A DNA stretch of 64,000 nt from Ensifer sp. LC163 (GCF_001695855.1 NZ_MBSS01000045.1:241811-305810); one strand, 5' to 3'. Shown: positions 41,328-50,428, numbered from the stretch's first letter. Translations and numbers: made by a program. The notes: generated from the sequence alone by a model not told the origin.

Positions 41328-41733
41328 GCATTGCGCACCTTTTTGGGGCGGGTGCATACTGCGTTTATATTTTGGTAACCCAGCCGGCGCCTAATCCTTT
41401 GGCAAGGATGCTGTTTCCCTAGGGGACAGCGGCAAGCCGGGCAGTATTGCAGACTGTAGCGAATGTTTATCGACCCCGCCGCGCTCGGCGACAGGATCGA
41501 TGGTAATCTGAGTAACGGTGCCAGTCTTTCAGCGATGAATAAGGACAAGGCCGGCACCAGCGCCGGCTTGGCAGGTTCTCCTCCAGACAAGAGCGCTCAT
41601 AACTATTGCGTCGTTCCAGGATCGAATCAGGTCTTCGGAAGGTTGAGTCAATGCATGGAGTGCCACGACGCCCTTCGCGCATTCTGAAGGACGTGTCGCG
41701 CTGCCAAGTGTTCGGCGGTGTTGGAGGTGCCGG
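41328..41733. other. Intergenic region between hisI and patatin gene
   Basis: This stretch of about 400 bp has no supported gene. A 74-codon frame at 41463-41687 has no good ribosome-binding site or recognised domain. A weak stem, CTGTTTCCC with GGGGACAG (around 41410-41429), is present without a T-run. GGAGG at 41723-41727 is the ribosome-binding site of the following gene. Confidence 0.5.
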
Positions 41734-42699
41734 ATGTTGAACTGGACTTTTACGCGTAGCAGCCAAATTGCCGACCTGACCGACCCGGACGGGTCATCAC
41801 TCTCGACAACACCATCAGAACCCGCCGTACCGCCCAGGCCGCCCAAGATCGCGATCGCGCTCGGTGGCGGCGCCGCTCGCGGCTGGGCACATATCGGCGT
41901 GCTCAGAGCGCTTGACGAAGAGGGCATCGAAGTCGGCATGATCGCCGGCACGTCCATCGGCGCCCTTGTCGGCGGCTGCTATCTCGCCGGCAAGCTCGAC
42001 GAGCTTGAGACCTTCGCCCGCTCGCTGACTGTGCGTCGTATTGCCGGCCTGCTCGATTTCGCCATCGGTGGCGCCGGCCTTTTCGGCGGGCTGCGCCTGA
42101 CCAAGCGCATGCAGGAACACCTGCAGGGCTTGAGCATCGAAAACCTCGACCGACCCTTCATCGCCGTTGCAACCGAAGTCCACAGCGGCCACGAGGTCTG
42201 GCTGGAAAAGGGATCGCTGATCACCGCCATCCGTGCGTCCTACGCCCTTCCCGGTATCTTCGAACCGATCAAGGCCAACGGCCGGACATTGATGGATGGC
42301 GCGCTCGTCAATCCGGTGCCTGTTTCCGTCTGCCGCGCGCACGAGCAGCAACTCGTCGTAGCCGTGAACCTCAACTACGACCTCTATGGCCGCTCTGCCG
42401 TCGTCAAGCACAGCGCCGGCACCGAGACCCAGGATATGCCGACTAACAAGGAGCCGACGCATCACTCCGTGCGAATGGGCATGACCAGCGTGATGGTTCA
42501 GGCCTTCAACATCATCCAGGACCGCATCTCCCGGGCACGCCTTGCCGGCGACCCTCCGGATCTATCCTTGCATCCGAAGCTCAACGATATCGGGCTCTCG
42601 GAATTCCATCGCGCCGGGGAGGCGATCGATCGCGGCTACCAGGAAGCGAAAGCCAAGCTCGCGGAGATCCGCCGGATGCAGGAAGTCCTGGTTCGCTGA
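41734..42699 (+). CDS. Patatin-like phospholipase (RssA type)
   Basis: This serine lipid hydrolase has 321 residues. The oxyanion loop GGGAARGWAHIGVL, the nucleophile motif GTSIGAL and the catalytic Asp in DGALVNPVP are all intact. An N-terminal 45 residues are unordered, Thr/Pro-rich. Class assignment is firm; the lipid substrate is not. GGAGG precedes the ATG. It is followed by the convergent CBS-domain gene. Confidence 0.92.
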   Translation: MLNWTFTRSSQIADLTDPDGSSLSTTPSEPAVPPRPPKIAIALGGGAARGWAHIGVLRALDEEGIEVGMIAGTSIGALVGGCYLAGKLDELETFARSLTVRRIAGLLDFAIGGAGLFGGLRLTKRMQEHLQGLSIENLDRPFIAVATEVHSGHEVWLEKGSLITAIRASYALPGIFEPIKANGRTLMDGALVNPVPVSVCRAHEQQLVVAVNLNYDLYGRSAVVKHSAGTETQDMPTNKEPTHHSVRMGMTSVMVQAFNIIQDRISRARLAGDPPDLSLHPKLNDIGLSEFHRAGEAIDRGYQEAKAKLAEIRRMQEVLVR

Positions 42700-42828
42700 T
42701 AGCAGGCGCGACGCCGGGGTCCGCCTGCTCCCACGGGATAGCTGATCTGTCCGAATATTTCGCGATGGCGCAAAGTGCCACCGCGCGCTCAGGACGGATG
42801 CTCGAGTCTGTGCCGCAGCCGGACGACA

Positions 42829-42853
42829 AAAGGGCGGCTGAAACCGCCCCTTT
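42829..42853 (-). terminator. Terminator after the CBS gene
   Basis: A short G+C stem (GGGCGG 42832-42837 with CCGCCC 42844-42849) is followed on the minus strand by CCCTTTTG. It lies just beyond the CBS-domain stop and between convergent genes. Confidence 0.65.
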
Positions 42854-42856
42854 CCA

Positions 42857-43285
42857 TTATCCGGCGATGTAGGCCTTGATGTGCTCGGCCTCTTGCTCCA
42901 TGGCGCGAATGTGATGTTTGATCACATCACCGATCGAAACGATGCCAGCCAGATGTCCATTCGTTTCAACGGGCAGGTGACGGGCTCGCAACTTGCTCAT
43001 CATCTCCATCAGCGTATCGACGGACATGTCCTCGGTGCAGCAATAGACATTCTGCCACATGATGGCCGAAACCGGTTTCTCCAGACAGGCTGCGCCATGC
43101 TTGGCGATGGCGGCGACGATATCGCGCTCAGTCAGGATGCCGGCGATCTGGTCATCCGCATCAATGATGATCACCGCGCCGATATGATTGTCACGCAAAA
43201 GAACCGCGGCCTGTTGAACCGGCATGCGAGGACCGACGGTCACGACGTTTCGGCCCTTTTCATTGAGTATCGCTTTTACTGACAT
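42857..43285 (-). CDS. Two-CBS-domain protein
   Basis: The protein has 142 residues consisting of a CBS pair: VKAILNEKGRNVVTVGPRMP, then HIGAVIIIDADDQIAGILTE and later SIGDVIKHHIRAMEQEAE. CBS pairs bind adenosyl ligands (AMP, ATP, SAM) and regulate partner proteins. No catalytic domain is attached. GGGGAGAAG precedes the ATG at 43285. Function is regulatory but the target is unknown. Confidence 0.9.
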   Translation of the reverse strand: MSVKAILNEKGRNVVTVGPRMPVQQAAVLLRDNHIGAVIIIDADDQIAGILTERDIVAAIAKHGAACLEKPVSAIMWQNVYCCTEDMSVDTLMEMMSKLRARHLPVETNGHLAGIVSIGDVIKHHIRAMEQEAEHIKAYIAG

Positions 43286-43548
43286 GCGCACTTCTCCCCG
43301 TTGCGACGACGCCGGGTCGGCAGGGAAGGTTCCAGCCGGTCGTGTGCGGCACAGTCGGGCAACGGAACCTATACCCTCCCCGATGCCTGCATGGCTGGCG
43401 CGCCGCTCCTCAGAGACGCCCGACCCATGAGCACCCGGCCTTCACGAGCCGCACCGTCCGCGGACGGTATCGGCCGTGTCAAATGGTGCGCCAGCGTTAC
43501 CGGGAAATCAAGCGTTCTGACAATGATCGCAACAGGATCGGTGCGTTA

Positions 43549-44280
43549 TCAATCGCGTGGATCGAACAGCGCGAACAGAAGGAAGCCAAAGAGAAAGCCA
43601 CCGATATGCGCTTCCCACGCCACGCTGTCGGCTCCACCGGGCGTGAACATGCCAAAGCCGACGAGGAAATTCGTCAGGAACCAGATTGCGCTGAATATGA
43701 CGACGGAACGATTTGAGAGCGCCTCGCTGACGGAAAGCCGGCGATTAAGATGCGCGAACTGGCGGCTGATGCGCCCGCTGGGCGAAAACACGAATCGCGC
43801 CGCGCCGCCCATGAAGCCCGAAACGACACCCGAAGCGCCGACGACAACGATCATCTCGCCCCAATGAAAAACCACATGAAGCGCGACGGCGGCGGCGGCC
43901 GACAGAGCCCAGAAGACCGCAAGCCGCGCCATACCGATGCGCCGGACCACCGGTGCGCCGAAGGCAACCATCCAGAAGATATTGAAGATCAGGTGTTCCC
44001 AGCTTCCGTGCAGGAACGAATAGGTCACCGGGCTCCAGAGCCAGGCGAGGCTCTGTTCGGCAAGCGGATGATCATAGCGCGCCGGGAGGAAGGCGAAGTT
44101 CAGGATGATTTCCTGGTCGAGACTGTCCGGGAAGACATAGGTGCGCAGTGCATGAACGGCGATGAGGAACAACAGGATGCACGTCAGCCCCGCCGGCAGG
44201 TTGAATGCGGGCTCACGCGTGCGATTGACGGCGCCTTCCCGATCCGCCTCCGGTGGCGTCGTCGCCTGATCTCGTTCCAT
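43549..44280 (-). CDS. Rhomboid family intramembrane serine protease
   Basis: The protein has 243 residues and six or seven membrane segments. The catalytic serine is in VVGASGVVSGFMGG, the histidine in VAWEAHIGGFLFGF, and the HGSWEHLIFNIFW region is the conserved HxxxHxxxN-type segment. Rhomboids cleave membrane proteins within the bilayer. The ATG at 44280 removes a non-conserved upstream extension. An unexplained minus-strand terminator lies 98 bp upstream of this start. Confidence 0.9.
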   Translation of the reverse strand: MERDQATTPPEADREGAVNRTREPAFNLPAGLTCILLFLIAVHALRTYVFPDSLDQEIILNFAFLPARYDHPLAEQSLAWLWSPVTYSFLHGSWEHLIFNIFWMVAFGAPVVRRIGMARLAVFWALSAAAAVALHVVFHWGEMIVVVGASGVVSGFMGGAARFVFSPSGRISRQFAHLNRRLSVSEALSNRSVVIFSAIWFLTNFLVGFGMFTPGGADSVAWEAHIGGFLFGFLLFALFDPRD

Positions 44281-44624
44281 GGTTGCTGCTCTCTTCCGTC
44301 CGCATATCCGGTTCATTCCGACCCAGTCGGCCTGGCAATTGCGCATCGCCGGACAGCGCGCCCAGCCATAAGCAAACAAAAAAAGACCGTCCAGTAAAAA
44401 CTGAACGGTCGGCAAGCCCACAATATCCCGAGCTCAAGTTCTGTGCCGAAGGCAACCCTTCGTGAAGTGATGTCTATCCAAGTGCCAGCCCGGTGCGGCC
44501 GAAGCAATCGAAACCGTTTGTTAACCTTAATTTCCGGCTGGCACGGAATTCGCTCTGTCATCGGCACAACCGGAATGAGCGATCGAATTTGTGCCGGATC
44601 GGCACACAGATCGCGTGAAATGGA
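44281..44624. other. Intergenic region with a terminator but no gene
   Basis: This 344-bp gap separates the rhomboid gene and the divergent PAS gene. Apart from the terminator at 44371-44410, no gene is recognised. A minus-strand transcript ending at that terminator would start somewhere in 44411-44624; no clear promoter was identified. Confidence 0.5.
44371..44410 (-). terminator. Orphan intrinsic terminator upstream of the rhomboid gene
   Basis: Minus-strand GACCGTTCAGT and ACTGGACGGTC (44400-44410 and 44385-44395) pair over 11 bp with one G-U wobble, and a U-rich tail follows (TTTTTTTGTTTGC). On the plus strand the same site has a C-A mismatch and no T-run. No minus-strand gene ends here, so it may end a small RNA or act as an attenuator. 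Confidence 0.7.
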
Positions 44625-45233
44625 ATGAACGACATCATGCGCAGCAAGACATCAACGCAGTTGTTCCAGTACTGGAACCTCATCCGTGGCGACCGTGAAC
44701 GACCGCGTCGCGACGAAATCGAACCGTCGGCCATCCGCACGCTCCTCCCAGATCTTTTCATTCTCGAGCGGGACCGCTTCGGCGGCATGAAATTCCGCCT
44801 CGCTGGAACGCATGTTTGCGCCCTCTTCGGCCACGAGTTGCGCGCTCAGCAATTCGGCACACTTTGGTTTGGGAGCCAGGCTGGCAGAACGCTTCAGGTC
44901 AGCCGGCAGGTGATGGCGCGACACGTGCCCGTCATGCTGTCGGCGACAGCACGAACGGAAGACCGCAGAGAACTGGCGACCGAGGCGCTACTCCTTCCCC
45001 TCGCCTCCAACGATGGCCATAGCGACCGCATTCTCGGTTCCCTTTCACCATTGTCACGCCCGTACTGGTTGCACGCGACGCCCGTCAACGGTCTCGATGT
45101 TACAGGCCTCAGGGTACTCGATCCGGATCGAACCGCAGCCCTTCTCAATGGACCGGCCCAGGACGAGACGTTTTCTCCGGGAATCCGCCGGGTGCAACAC
45201 TTGCGCGTCTTCGAGGGCGGCCGTGACGCCTGA
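44625..45233 (+). CDS. PAS-domain protein (PAS_5/DUF1488-like alphaproteobacterial family)
   Basis: The protein has 202 residues. The pattern YWNLIRGDRERPRRDEIEP, then IRTLLPDLFILERDR and FRLAGTHVCALFGHEL matches the PAS_5 family, common in alphaproteobacteria. A single sensory PAS domain with no output domain is visible. The first in-frame ATG (44625) or the one at 44637 may be used. A PilZ-domain gene follows, so cyclic-di-GMP-linked envelope control is a possible theme. Confidence 0.82.
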   Translation: MNDIMRSKTSTQLFQYWNLIRGDRERPRRDEIEPSAIRTLLPDLFILERDRFGGMKFRLAGTHVCALFGHELRAQQFGTLWFGSQAGRTLQVSRQVMARHVPVMLSATARTEDRRELATEALLLPLASNDGHSDRILGSLSPLSRPYWLHATPVNGLDVTGLRVLDPDRTAALLNGPAQDETFSPGIRRVQHLRVFEGGRDA

Positions 45234-45344
45234 CACGGTGCGCCTGTGCCAGGATCGGCGCAGATACCAACCGCAGGGCGAACATTCTATTAACCGGATC
45301 GCACTATGCTTTCGCGTGCCAAGATACGTCGATGCAGAGTGATC

Positions 45345-45953
45345 ATGTTCTCGTTTCAGCACGCTCAAAATAACGGTCCGAAGCCGCACCAGGAAGGCGC
45401 GTTCCAGCGCGTCTCGGTGAATCTCACCGGGCGACTGATGCTTGCCAACCACGACGAATACGACTGCACCGCCGTCGACATGTCGCCGGGCGACGTGCTC
45501 CTTTCATCGCCGGCCCGCCCGCGCGCCGGCGAACGCATCATCGCTTACATCGACCATGTCGGGCGGCTCGAAGGCACCGTATCTCGGCTTGCCGAGAACG
45601 CCTTCGTCATCCAGCTCAACGCAACGGAACGCAAGCGCGAGAAGCTCGCGGCGCAATTGACATGGATTGCCAACAAGCACGAGCTCGGGCTGCCGGAAGA
45701 TCGCCGCCATGATCGTCTGGCGCCGCGCAAGACACTGACCGAGCTGACGCTCGATACCGGCGCGAAATATCCCTGCCGCATCATCGACCTTTCGCTGTCC
45801 GGCGCCGCCGTGGATATCGAAAACCGTCCGCCGATCGGCGCGCAGATCAGGCTCGGCAACATGAAGGGCAAGATTGTCCGTCATTTCCAGGAAGGCGTCG
45901 CCATCGAATTCTCGGGCGTTCAGTCCCGCGAAGCCCTGACGGAATTCCTCTAA
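45345..45953 (+). CDS. PilZ-domain protein with two PilZ-like segments
   Basis: The protein has 202 residues. A first PilZ-like unit spans about residues 18-100 (FQRVSVNLTGRL, then VDMSPGDVLLSS). A second, clearer one covers 118-195 with RRHDRLAPRKTLTELTL and IIDLSLSGAAVDIENRPP, carrying the R-x-x-x-R and D-x-S-x-x-G signature. PilZ domains bind cyclic-di-GMP. The TAA stop coincides with the first bases of RIME copy F. The ATG at 45345 is chosen; 45306 is an alternative. Confidence 0.82.
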   Translation: MFSFQHAQNNGPKPHQEGAFQRVSVNLTGRLMLANHDEYDCTAVDMSPGDVLLSSPARPRAGERIIAYIDHVGRLEGTVSRLAENAFVIQLNATERKREKLAAQLTWIANKHELGLPEDRRHDRLAPRKTLTELTLDTGAKYPCRIIDLSLSGAAVDIENRPPIGAQIRLGNMKGKIVRHFQEGVAIEFSGVQSREALTEFL

Positions 45954-46057
45954 TGCATAATTCCTTAAATCGGAATCGATTTAAGGATAAAATTATCCAG
46001 TAATTCAAAGTGTTACAGAGACCTTGGCGCGTCTTAAAAGACGCGCGGCGCTGTAAT
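45951..46057 (+). repeat. RIME1-like element, copy F
   Basis: A 107-bp copy starting TAATGCATAATTCC. Its first three bases serve as the PilZ stop codon. The left palindrome (TGCATAATT with AATTATCCA) has decayed at two positions, while the right one (GCGCGTCTTAAAAGACGCGC within TTACAGAG and CGCTGTAA) remains. Confidence 0.85.
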
Positions 46058-46670
46058 ACCAACCTGCACTGATATTGCCGCCCTCAATCGTGACGCCATG
46101 TCAGTGGCGGCATCCACATGCGGCCGACCGCGCTCGGTGAAGCAGACACAGTAAACCACCAAGGCCCTATTCCGATCTGCCCCTGACAATCGAACTGAAG
46201 TACCCGTGCCCGCGCTTTGCCCGCGGCCCTTTTGCTCCATTTCAGCACAGCCCGTAGTCCCCGCACCGATTTTCCGGCACAACTTTCTCAAATATTTTTT
46301 CCGCGTATTTTCGCTCTTCGCGTTGATTTCACGTTGAATTCAAGCATTGCGACCGAGCGTGAAGCGGGGAATTGTCCCTTCCGGATAGATCCCACCACCG
46401 CCATACAGCCTAGCATCGTCGCGCGTGCCGTCGATATGACGCTCGCAAAACACCGCCATTGCAACCATTTAGATGCTTAATGGATTCCACTTGTGCGATT
46501 GGCAGCCTTTGAAAACCGTTAAAATTTGAATCAAATTCAACTAAAATATATCTCAAATTCTATTCTTATTTTATTCTGATACTGCTTTCATTTGTACTTT
46601 GTTTTACCTCGCATCTTCGCGAGCGATAAAAATGTCCGTGGCATTGTCGAACCATAACGGGGAGACAATC
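46058..46670. other. Intergenic region upstream of the cysteine-peptidase gene
   Basis: Over 600 bp with no supported gene. The last 150 bp (about 46490-46600) are unusually A+T-rich for this genome, as expected of a promoter region. A minus-strand frame at 46034-46291 lacks supporting features. Confidence 0.5.
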
Positions 46671-47279
46671 ATGCTCAAGACAATCACCAAAATGATCGCT
46701 GTCGCCGCACTTTTCACCGGCAGCCTGGTCGAGGGTGCGCTGGCCCTTCCGGCAAACATGACCGTGACCGGCGCGACCAATCCGCCGATCGGTCATTATG
46801 AATTCTGCAAGATCAATCCGGGCGAATGCCGGTCGAACGGCGCCGATCGCGGCCCGACGGTCCTGACGCGCGAAGGCTGGCAAAAAATTCTCGAGGTCAA
46901 CTACGACGTCAATCAGGCGATCACACCGATGACCGACATGGAAATCCATGGCGTCGAAGAAAAGTGGTCCTATCCCGACAGCGTCGGCGACTGCGAAGAC
47001 TACGTTCTGCTGAAGCGCCGCAAACTCATCGAAAGCGGCTTCTCCGCCTCTGACCTGCTGATCACCGTCGTCCTTCAGCCGAATGGCGATGGCCACGCGG
47101 TCCTCACGGTCCGCACCGATCGCGGCGACTTCATTCTCGACAACATGCGCAACAAGGTGCTGCTGTGGTCGGACACCGAATATACCTACCTCAAGCGGCA
47201 GTCGACAGAACATGCCGGTCGCTGGGTCAAGCTGCAGGATGGCCGTACGGTCGCCGTCGGCAGCGTCCGCACCCAGTAA
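46671..47279 (+). CDS. Transglutaminase-like cysteine peptidase (BTLCP/LapG-like)
   Basis: The protein has 202 residues. A signal peptide ends near ALALPA (about residue 26). The catalytic triad is visible: Cys in VGDCEDYVLLKRR, His in DGHAVLTVRTDRG, Asp in ILDNMRN. This family includes LapG, which cleaves adhesins in biofilm control, but other rhizobial members have unknown targets. GGGGAG precedes the ATG. A strong terminator follows at 47383. Confidence 0.9.
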   Translation: MLKTITKMIAVAALFTGSLVEGALALPANMTVTGATNPPIGHYEFCKINPGECRSNGADRGPTVLTREGWQKILEVNYDVNQAITPMTDMEIHGVEEKWSYPDSVGDCEDYVLLKRRKLIESGFSASDLLITVVLQPNGDGHAVLTVRTDRGDFILDNMRNKVLLWSDTEYTYLKRQSTEHAGRWVKLQDGRTVAVGSVRTQ

Positions 47280-47382
47280 GCCGTCATCGGATGAAACCGT
47301 GGCGCGGTTGGGTGATTTCCCGCGCCACGCTCCGCCTACCGGGCTTTGGTCAGTCCCCATCCCCGTATCAGACCAGGCCCTG

Positions 47383-47415
47383 GCCGGTTCCGCTGTCCCT
47401 CGGAGCCGGCTTTTT
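47383..47415 (+). terminator. Terminator after the cysteine-peptidase gene
   Basis: GCCGG (47383-47387) pairs with CCGGC (47406-47410) with internal partial pairing, followed by TTTTT. It lies about 100 bp beyond the stop at 47279. Confidence 0.65.
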
Positions 47416-47610
47416 CGTTATTGATCGCCCCACTGAACCACGACCAAGCTCGTGCCGACGGGAGACGCGCGTCGATTTCATCGAAAATTAACCATCTTCG
47501 ACCAGCGTCAGACAAGCAAACCTTGCCAGAGTCCACCTGACGCTACAAACCGACCGGCGGCAGTTGAACCGCCACATATCGCGCGGCCACCGCGACGGGA
47601 TGCCCCATCG

Positions 47611-48345
47611 ATGAGCACCTCTTCAAACGGGAACTCCGAACCGGAACTGAGCCCGCTTCTTTCAGGACGCTTCGTCTACAAAGTCACCGCGGTCGTTGTC
47701 TTGCTCGCAGCAATCACCGCGGCGCTCTCGCTATCGGGACGCTGGTTTGGGGAAAACCTTGCCCTTGCCGGCCACACGTCCAGCCTCACGCCCTACGATA
47801 TCTTCATCGGCCAGGATCATCTTCGTTTGCCCGCCAATGTCATTCGCTTTGAAAGCCAGCGGGCAACATCGATCGCCGAACGCGTCGACATCTACCTGAC
47901 CTGGCCGGCGTTCGAAGGCTACAGTGATGACAACCGCCACCTCTTCAATAACGTCAACCGTCCCGAGAGCCTGATCTTCCTGCAGATCTCGCAGAGCACC
48001 ATGTCGCGCGACATGTCCGGTCGGCTTGAGCCCATCTACAGCCAGGTCTTCGAGGGCGCCGCAAGCCCCGGCCCCAACGGGCTGACGCGGCATGGTATCA
48101 AGGCGACGTCGAGTTATGCAGGCGAAGCCTTCTTTACCGCTGAGCGCGAAGGGGAGCCAACCTATGTCGTGCGCTGCCTGGATCCTGGCGCCAACAAAGC
48201 CTCCACGAGTGCGGACTGCCAGCGCGATGTTCATGCCGGCAAGGATCTGGTCATCCTTTACCGGTTTTCCCGCAATCTGCTGCCGCAATGGCGCGAAATC
48301 GACAATGCTGTGGGTGGCTTTGTGAAAAGCCATCTCGTGCCCTGA
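47611..48345 (+). CDS. Membrane-anchored hypothetical protein
   Basis: The protein has 244 residues. One N-terminal membrane segment (about 26-44) is followed by a periplasmic part with GHTSSLTPYDIFIGQDHLRL, WPAFEGYSDDNRHLFNNVNR and a C-terminal VILYRFSRNLLPQWREID. This pattern is seen in rhizobial proteins of unknown function. The ATG at 47611 lacks a strong ribosome-binding site; other starts would lengthen a non-conserved head. No enzyme motif is recognised. Confidence 0.72.
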   Translation: MSTSSNGNSEPELSPLLSGRFVYKVTAVVVLLAAITAALSLSGRWFGENLALAGHTSSLTPYDIFIGQDHLRLPANVIRFESQRATSIAERVDIYLTWPAFEGYSDDNRHLFNNVNRPESLIFLQISQSTMSRDMSGRLEPIYSQVFEGAASPGPNGLTRHGIKATSSYAGEAFFTAEREGEPTYVVRCLDPGANKASTSADCQRDVHAGKDLVILYRFSRNLLPQWREIDNAVGGFVKSHLVP

Positions 48346-48529
48346 TTTCGTCCAAGTGGTGTGATGCTGGCTTGTGCGCCGCACCATTGCGCTACACCGG
48401 TATCACCTCTGTAAAAATGCGTCCGGTTCCGGAAACCAATCATTCATCATAAACCGATTGGTAACGCTATGCCGATACTGTCTCAGGAACGGTCGTTCCC
48501 GGAGGCGGCGTCCGGACAACACCCATGAC

Positions 48530-50038
48530 ATGAGAATGAAGAGTAGCGTAGTGTCCCAATCAGGTTTTCTTGATCTCGCGAAACGCCCGTTCGGCGCTTT
48601 TTCAAAGATGGTAGGACGGATCGTCCTTGCGGGCGCCGTCGCATCGGTTGCCTTCGCAGCGCCCGCTTTGGCCAATCCGAAATATTCGGGCATCGTCGTT
48701 GATGCGAAAACCGGCAAGGTTCTCTACGGAGAAGATGCCGACGAATTGCGCTACCCCGCATCGCTGACCAAGATGATGACGCTCTATCTGGCATTCGAGG
48801 CGCTCGAAGCCGGTCGGATCACCAAGTCGACCCCCGTTCCATTCTCCAAGAACGCTTCCTCCGAACCGCCGTCGAAGCTTGGCGTCCGCGCGGGACAATC
48901 GATCACCGTCGAGCAGGCGATCCTGTCGCTCGTCACCCGCTCGGCCAACGACGCCTCGACGGCGCTCGGCGAACTGCTGGGTGGCTCGGAGCAGCGGTTC
49001 GCCCGCATGATGACCAACAAGGCGCGTGCGCTGGGCATGACCCGCACCACCTATCGCAACGCCAACGGCCTGCCGAACACCGAGCAGCGCACGACGGCGC
49101 GTGACCAGGCCCGCCTCGGCCTCGCGCTGCGCCAGCATTTTCCGCAGTATTACGACTATTTCTCCACCCGCAGCTTCCGTTTCGGCAAGCAGACGATCGG
49201 CAACCACAATCGCCTGCTGGGCAATGTGCGCGGCGTCGATGGCATCAAGACCGGCTACACCCGTGCCTCAGGCTTCAATCTGGTGACCTCCGCGCAACTT
49301 GACGGTCGCAGCATCGTTGCCGTCGTCATGGGCGGCACCTCCGGTGCCAGCCGCGACGCCCAGATGCGCCGTCTCGTGGCAAAGTACATGCCGACGGCCT
49401 CGCGCCGCGGCGGCGGCAACCTGATCGCCGAAACGCCGGCTGCGCCCGTGGCAGAAGAGCCGATCGCTGTCGCACAGGTCACGGAAGCGCCCGTCGCCAG
49501 CCCGGTTGCCGCAGTTGCAGGTCTCGATCTGCCGAACACCGGCCCCGTACCGGCCGTGCGTTACAATGGCGAAAATACCAACAGCGTGCAGATGGCCTAT
49601 GCCGGAACCAAGCGCGCCTCGGACAACCCGGTCCTTTCGCCGAAGATCGTTCCCAATACGCTGGACGCCCAGAGCATCAAGCTGTCGCGCCAACCGGTTG
49701 CTGCAGGCATGGTCGACGCTCAGATCACCAATTCCGTTCCCAAGCGCGAGCCAGTGGCGCCCGAAGCCGAGCCGCAGGCCGCGCCACAGCCTCAGGGTTG
49801 GGTCATCCAGATCGGCGCGACGCCGGACAAGGACCAGGCCATGACGCTGCTCGGCAACGCCAAGGACAAGGGTGGTAAGGCGCTCAGCAAGGCAACACCC
49901 TTTACCGTCGCCTTCAGCAATGGCGGCGCTCAGGTCTACCGCGCTCGCTTTGGCGGATTCGACGACCAGAATGCAGCGGTCAACGCATGCAAGGCGTTGA
50001 AGAAGAAAGGTATTTCCTGCTGGGCTGCCCAGCAGTAG
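48530..50038 (+). CDS. D-alanyl-D-alanine carboxypeptidase with SPOR domain
   Basis: This peptidoglycan carboxypeptidase (S11 family) has 502 residues. After the signal peptide (ends APALA, about residue 48) come the SxxK motif SLTK (residues 78-81), SAN in VTRSANDAS and KTG in GIKTGYTRASGF. A Pro/Ala-rich linker follows, and a C-terminal SPOR domain (WVIQIGATPDKDQAMTLLGN) would direct it to septal peptidoglycan. It trims the terminal D-Ala of cross-link stems. Confidence 0.93.
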   Translation: MRMKSSVVSQSGFLDLAKRPFGAFSKMVGRIVLAGAVASVAFAAPALANPKYSGIVVDAKTGKVLYGEDADELRYPASLTKMMTLYLAFEALEAGRITKSTPVPFSKNASSEPPSKLGVRAGQSITVEQAILSLVTRSANDASTALGELLGGSEQRFARMMTNKARALGMTRTTYRNANGLPNTEQRTTARDQARLGLALRQHFPQYYDYFSTRSFRFGKQTIGNHNRLLGNVRGVDGIKTGYTRASGFNLVTSAQLDGRSIVAVVMGGTSGASRDAQMRRLVAKYMPTASRRGGGNLIAETPAAPVAEEPIAVAQVTEAPVASPVAAVAGLDLPNTGPVPAVRYNGENTNSVQMAYAGTKRASDNPVLSPKIVPNTLDAQSIKLSRQPVAAGMVDAQITNSVPKREPVAPEAEPQAAPQPQGWVIQIGATPDKDQAMTLLGNAKDKGGKALSKATPFTVAFSNGGAQVYRARFGGFDDQNAAVNACKALKKKGISCWAAQQ

Positions 50039-50113
50039 GCGGCATCTAGTTTCGGTGGCCGGTTTGTTAGTTCGGCCACCTCCCTCGGTTTTGTAAAGCG
50101 TACGAGGTTAGTT

Positions 50114-50383
50114 ATGGCAATGAACGAGAATGTTCCGGGTGTCACTCCCTTGCCGGGGCGACGGGTTAAACCGTCGCGCATCAATCTGCATCCGCTGCAC
50201 GAGGCAGCGATGCGCATTGCCGATCTCGGTCTCAACCGCCCGAAGGCGAAGACCAAGGATCTGGTGGGCATGCTGCTGACACATGGCGCAAGAGCCTGGC
50301 GCTCGACACAGCCACGCGCGGGCATCCATCTTCACGTGACGGCGCCCGGCCGTCGCCAGCCGCTGAAGATGCGCATCCTCTGA
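50114..50383 (+). CDS. Conserved hypothetical small basic protein
   Basis: The protein has 89 residues, is basic, and contains INLHPLHEAAMRIADLGLNR and a final HVTAPGRRQPLKMRIL. No domain function is recognised. GAGGTTAGTT precedes the ATG, and a clean terminator follows. It is probably a cytoplasmic protein restricted to Rhizobiaceae; this is a guess from style. Confidence 0.65.
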   Translation: MAMNENVPGVTPLPGRRVKPSRINLHPLHEAAMRIADLGLNRPKAKTKDLVGMLLTHGARAWRSTQPRAGIHLHVTAPGRRQPLKMRIL

Positions 50384-50397
50384 TTGTTCTGAATTTG

Positions 50398-50421
50398 AAA
50401 GGCGGCTTCGGCCGCCTTTTT
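50398..50421. terminator. Terminator between the basic protein and DUF1489 genes
   Basis: AAAGGCGGC and GCCGCCTTT pair around loop TTCG, followed by TTTTT on the plus strand and by TTTCAAATTC on the minus strand. It sits between convergent genes and serves mainly the plus-strand one. Confidence 0.85.
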
Positions 50422-50428
50422 CGTCTGG

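Noticed and set aside
41402..41432. Weak stem after hisI as a terminator or riboswitch
   Set aside because: Short, partly wobble-paired and without a U-tract; no known riboswitch core recognised.
44400..44520. TGGCAC-like sequence as a sigma-54 promoter for the orphan transcript
   Set aside because: The required TTGC element at the correct spacing is absent.
46034..46291. 85-codon minus-strand frame next to RIME copy F
   Set aside because: Part of it lies inside the repeat and there is no ribosome-binding site or conserved pattern.
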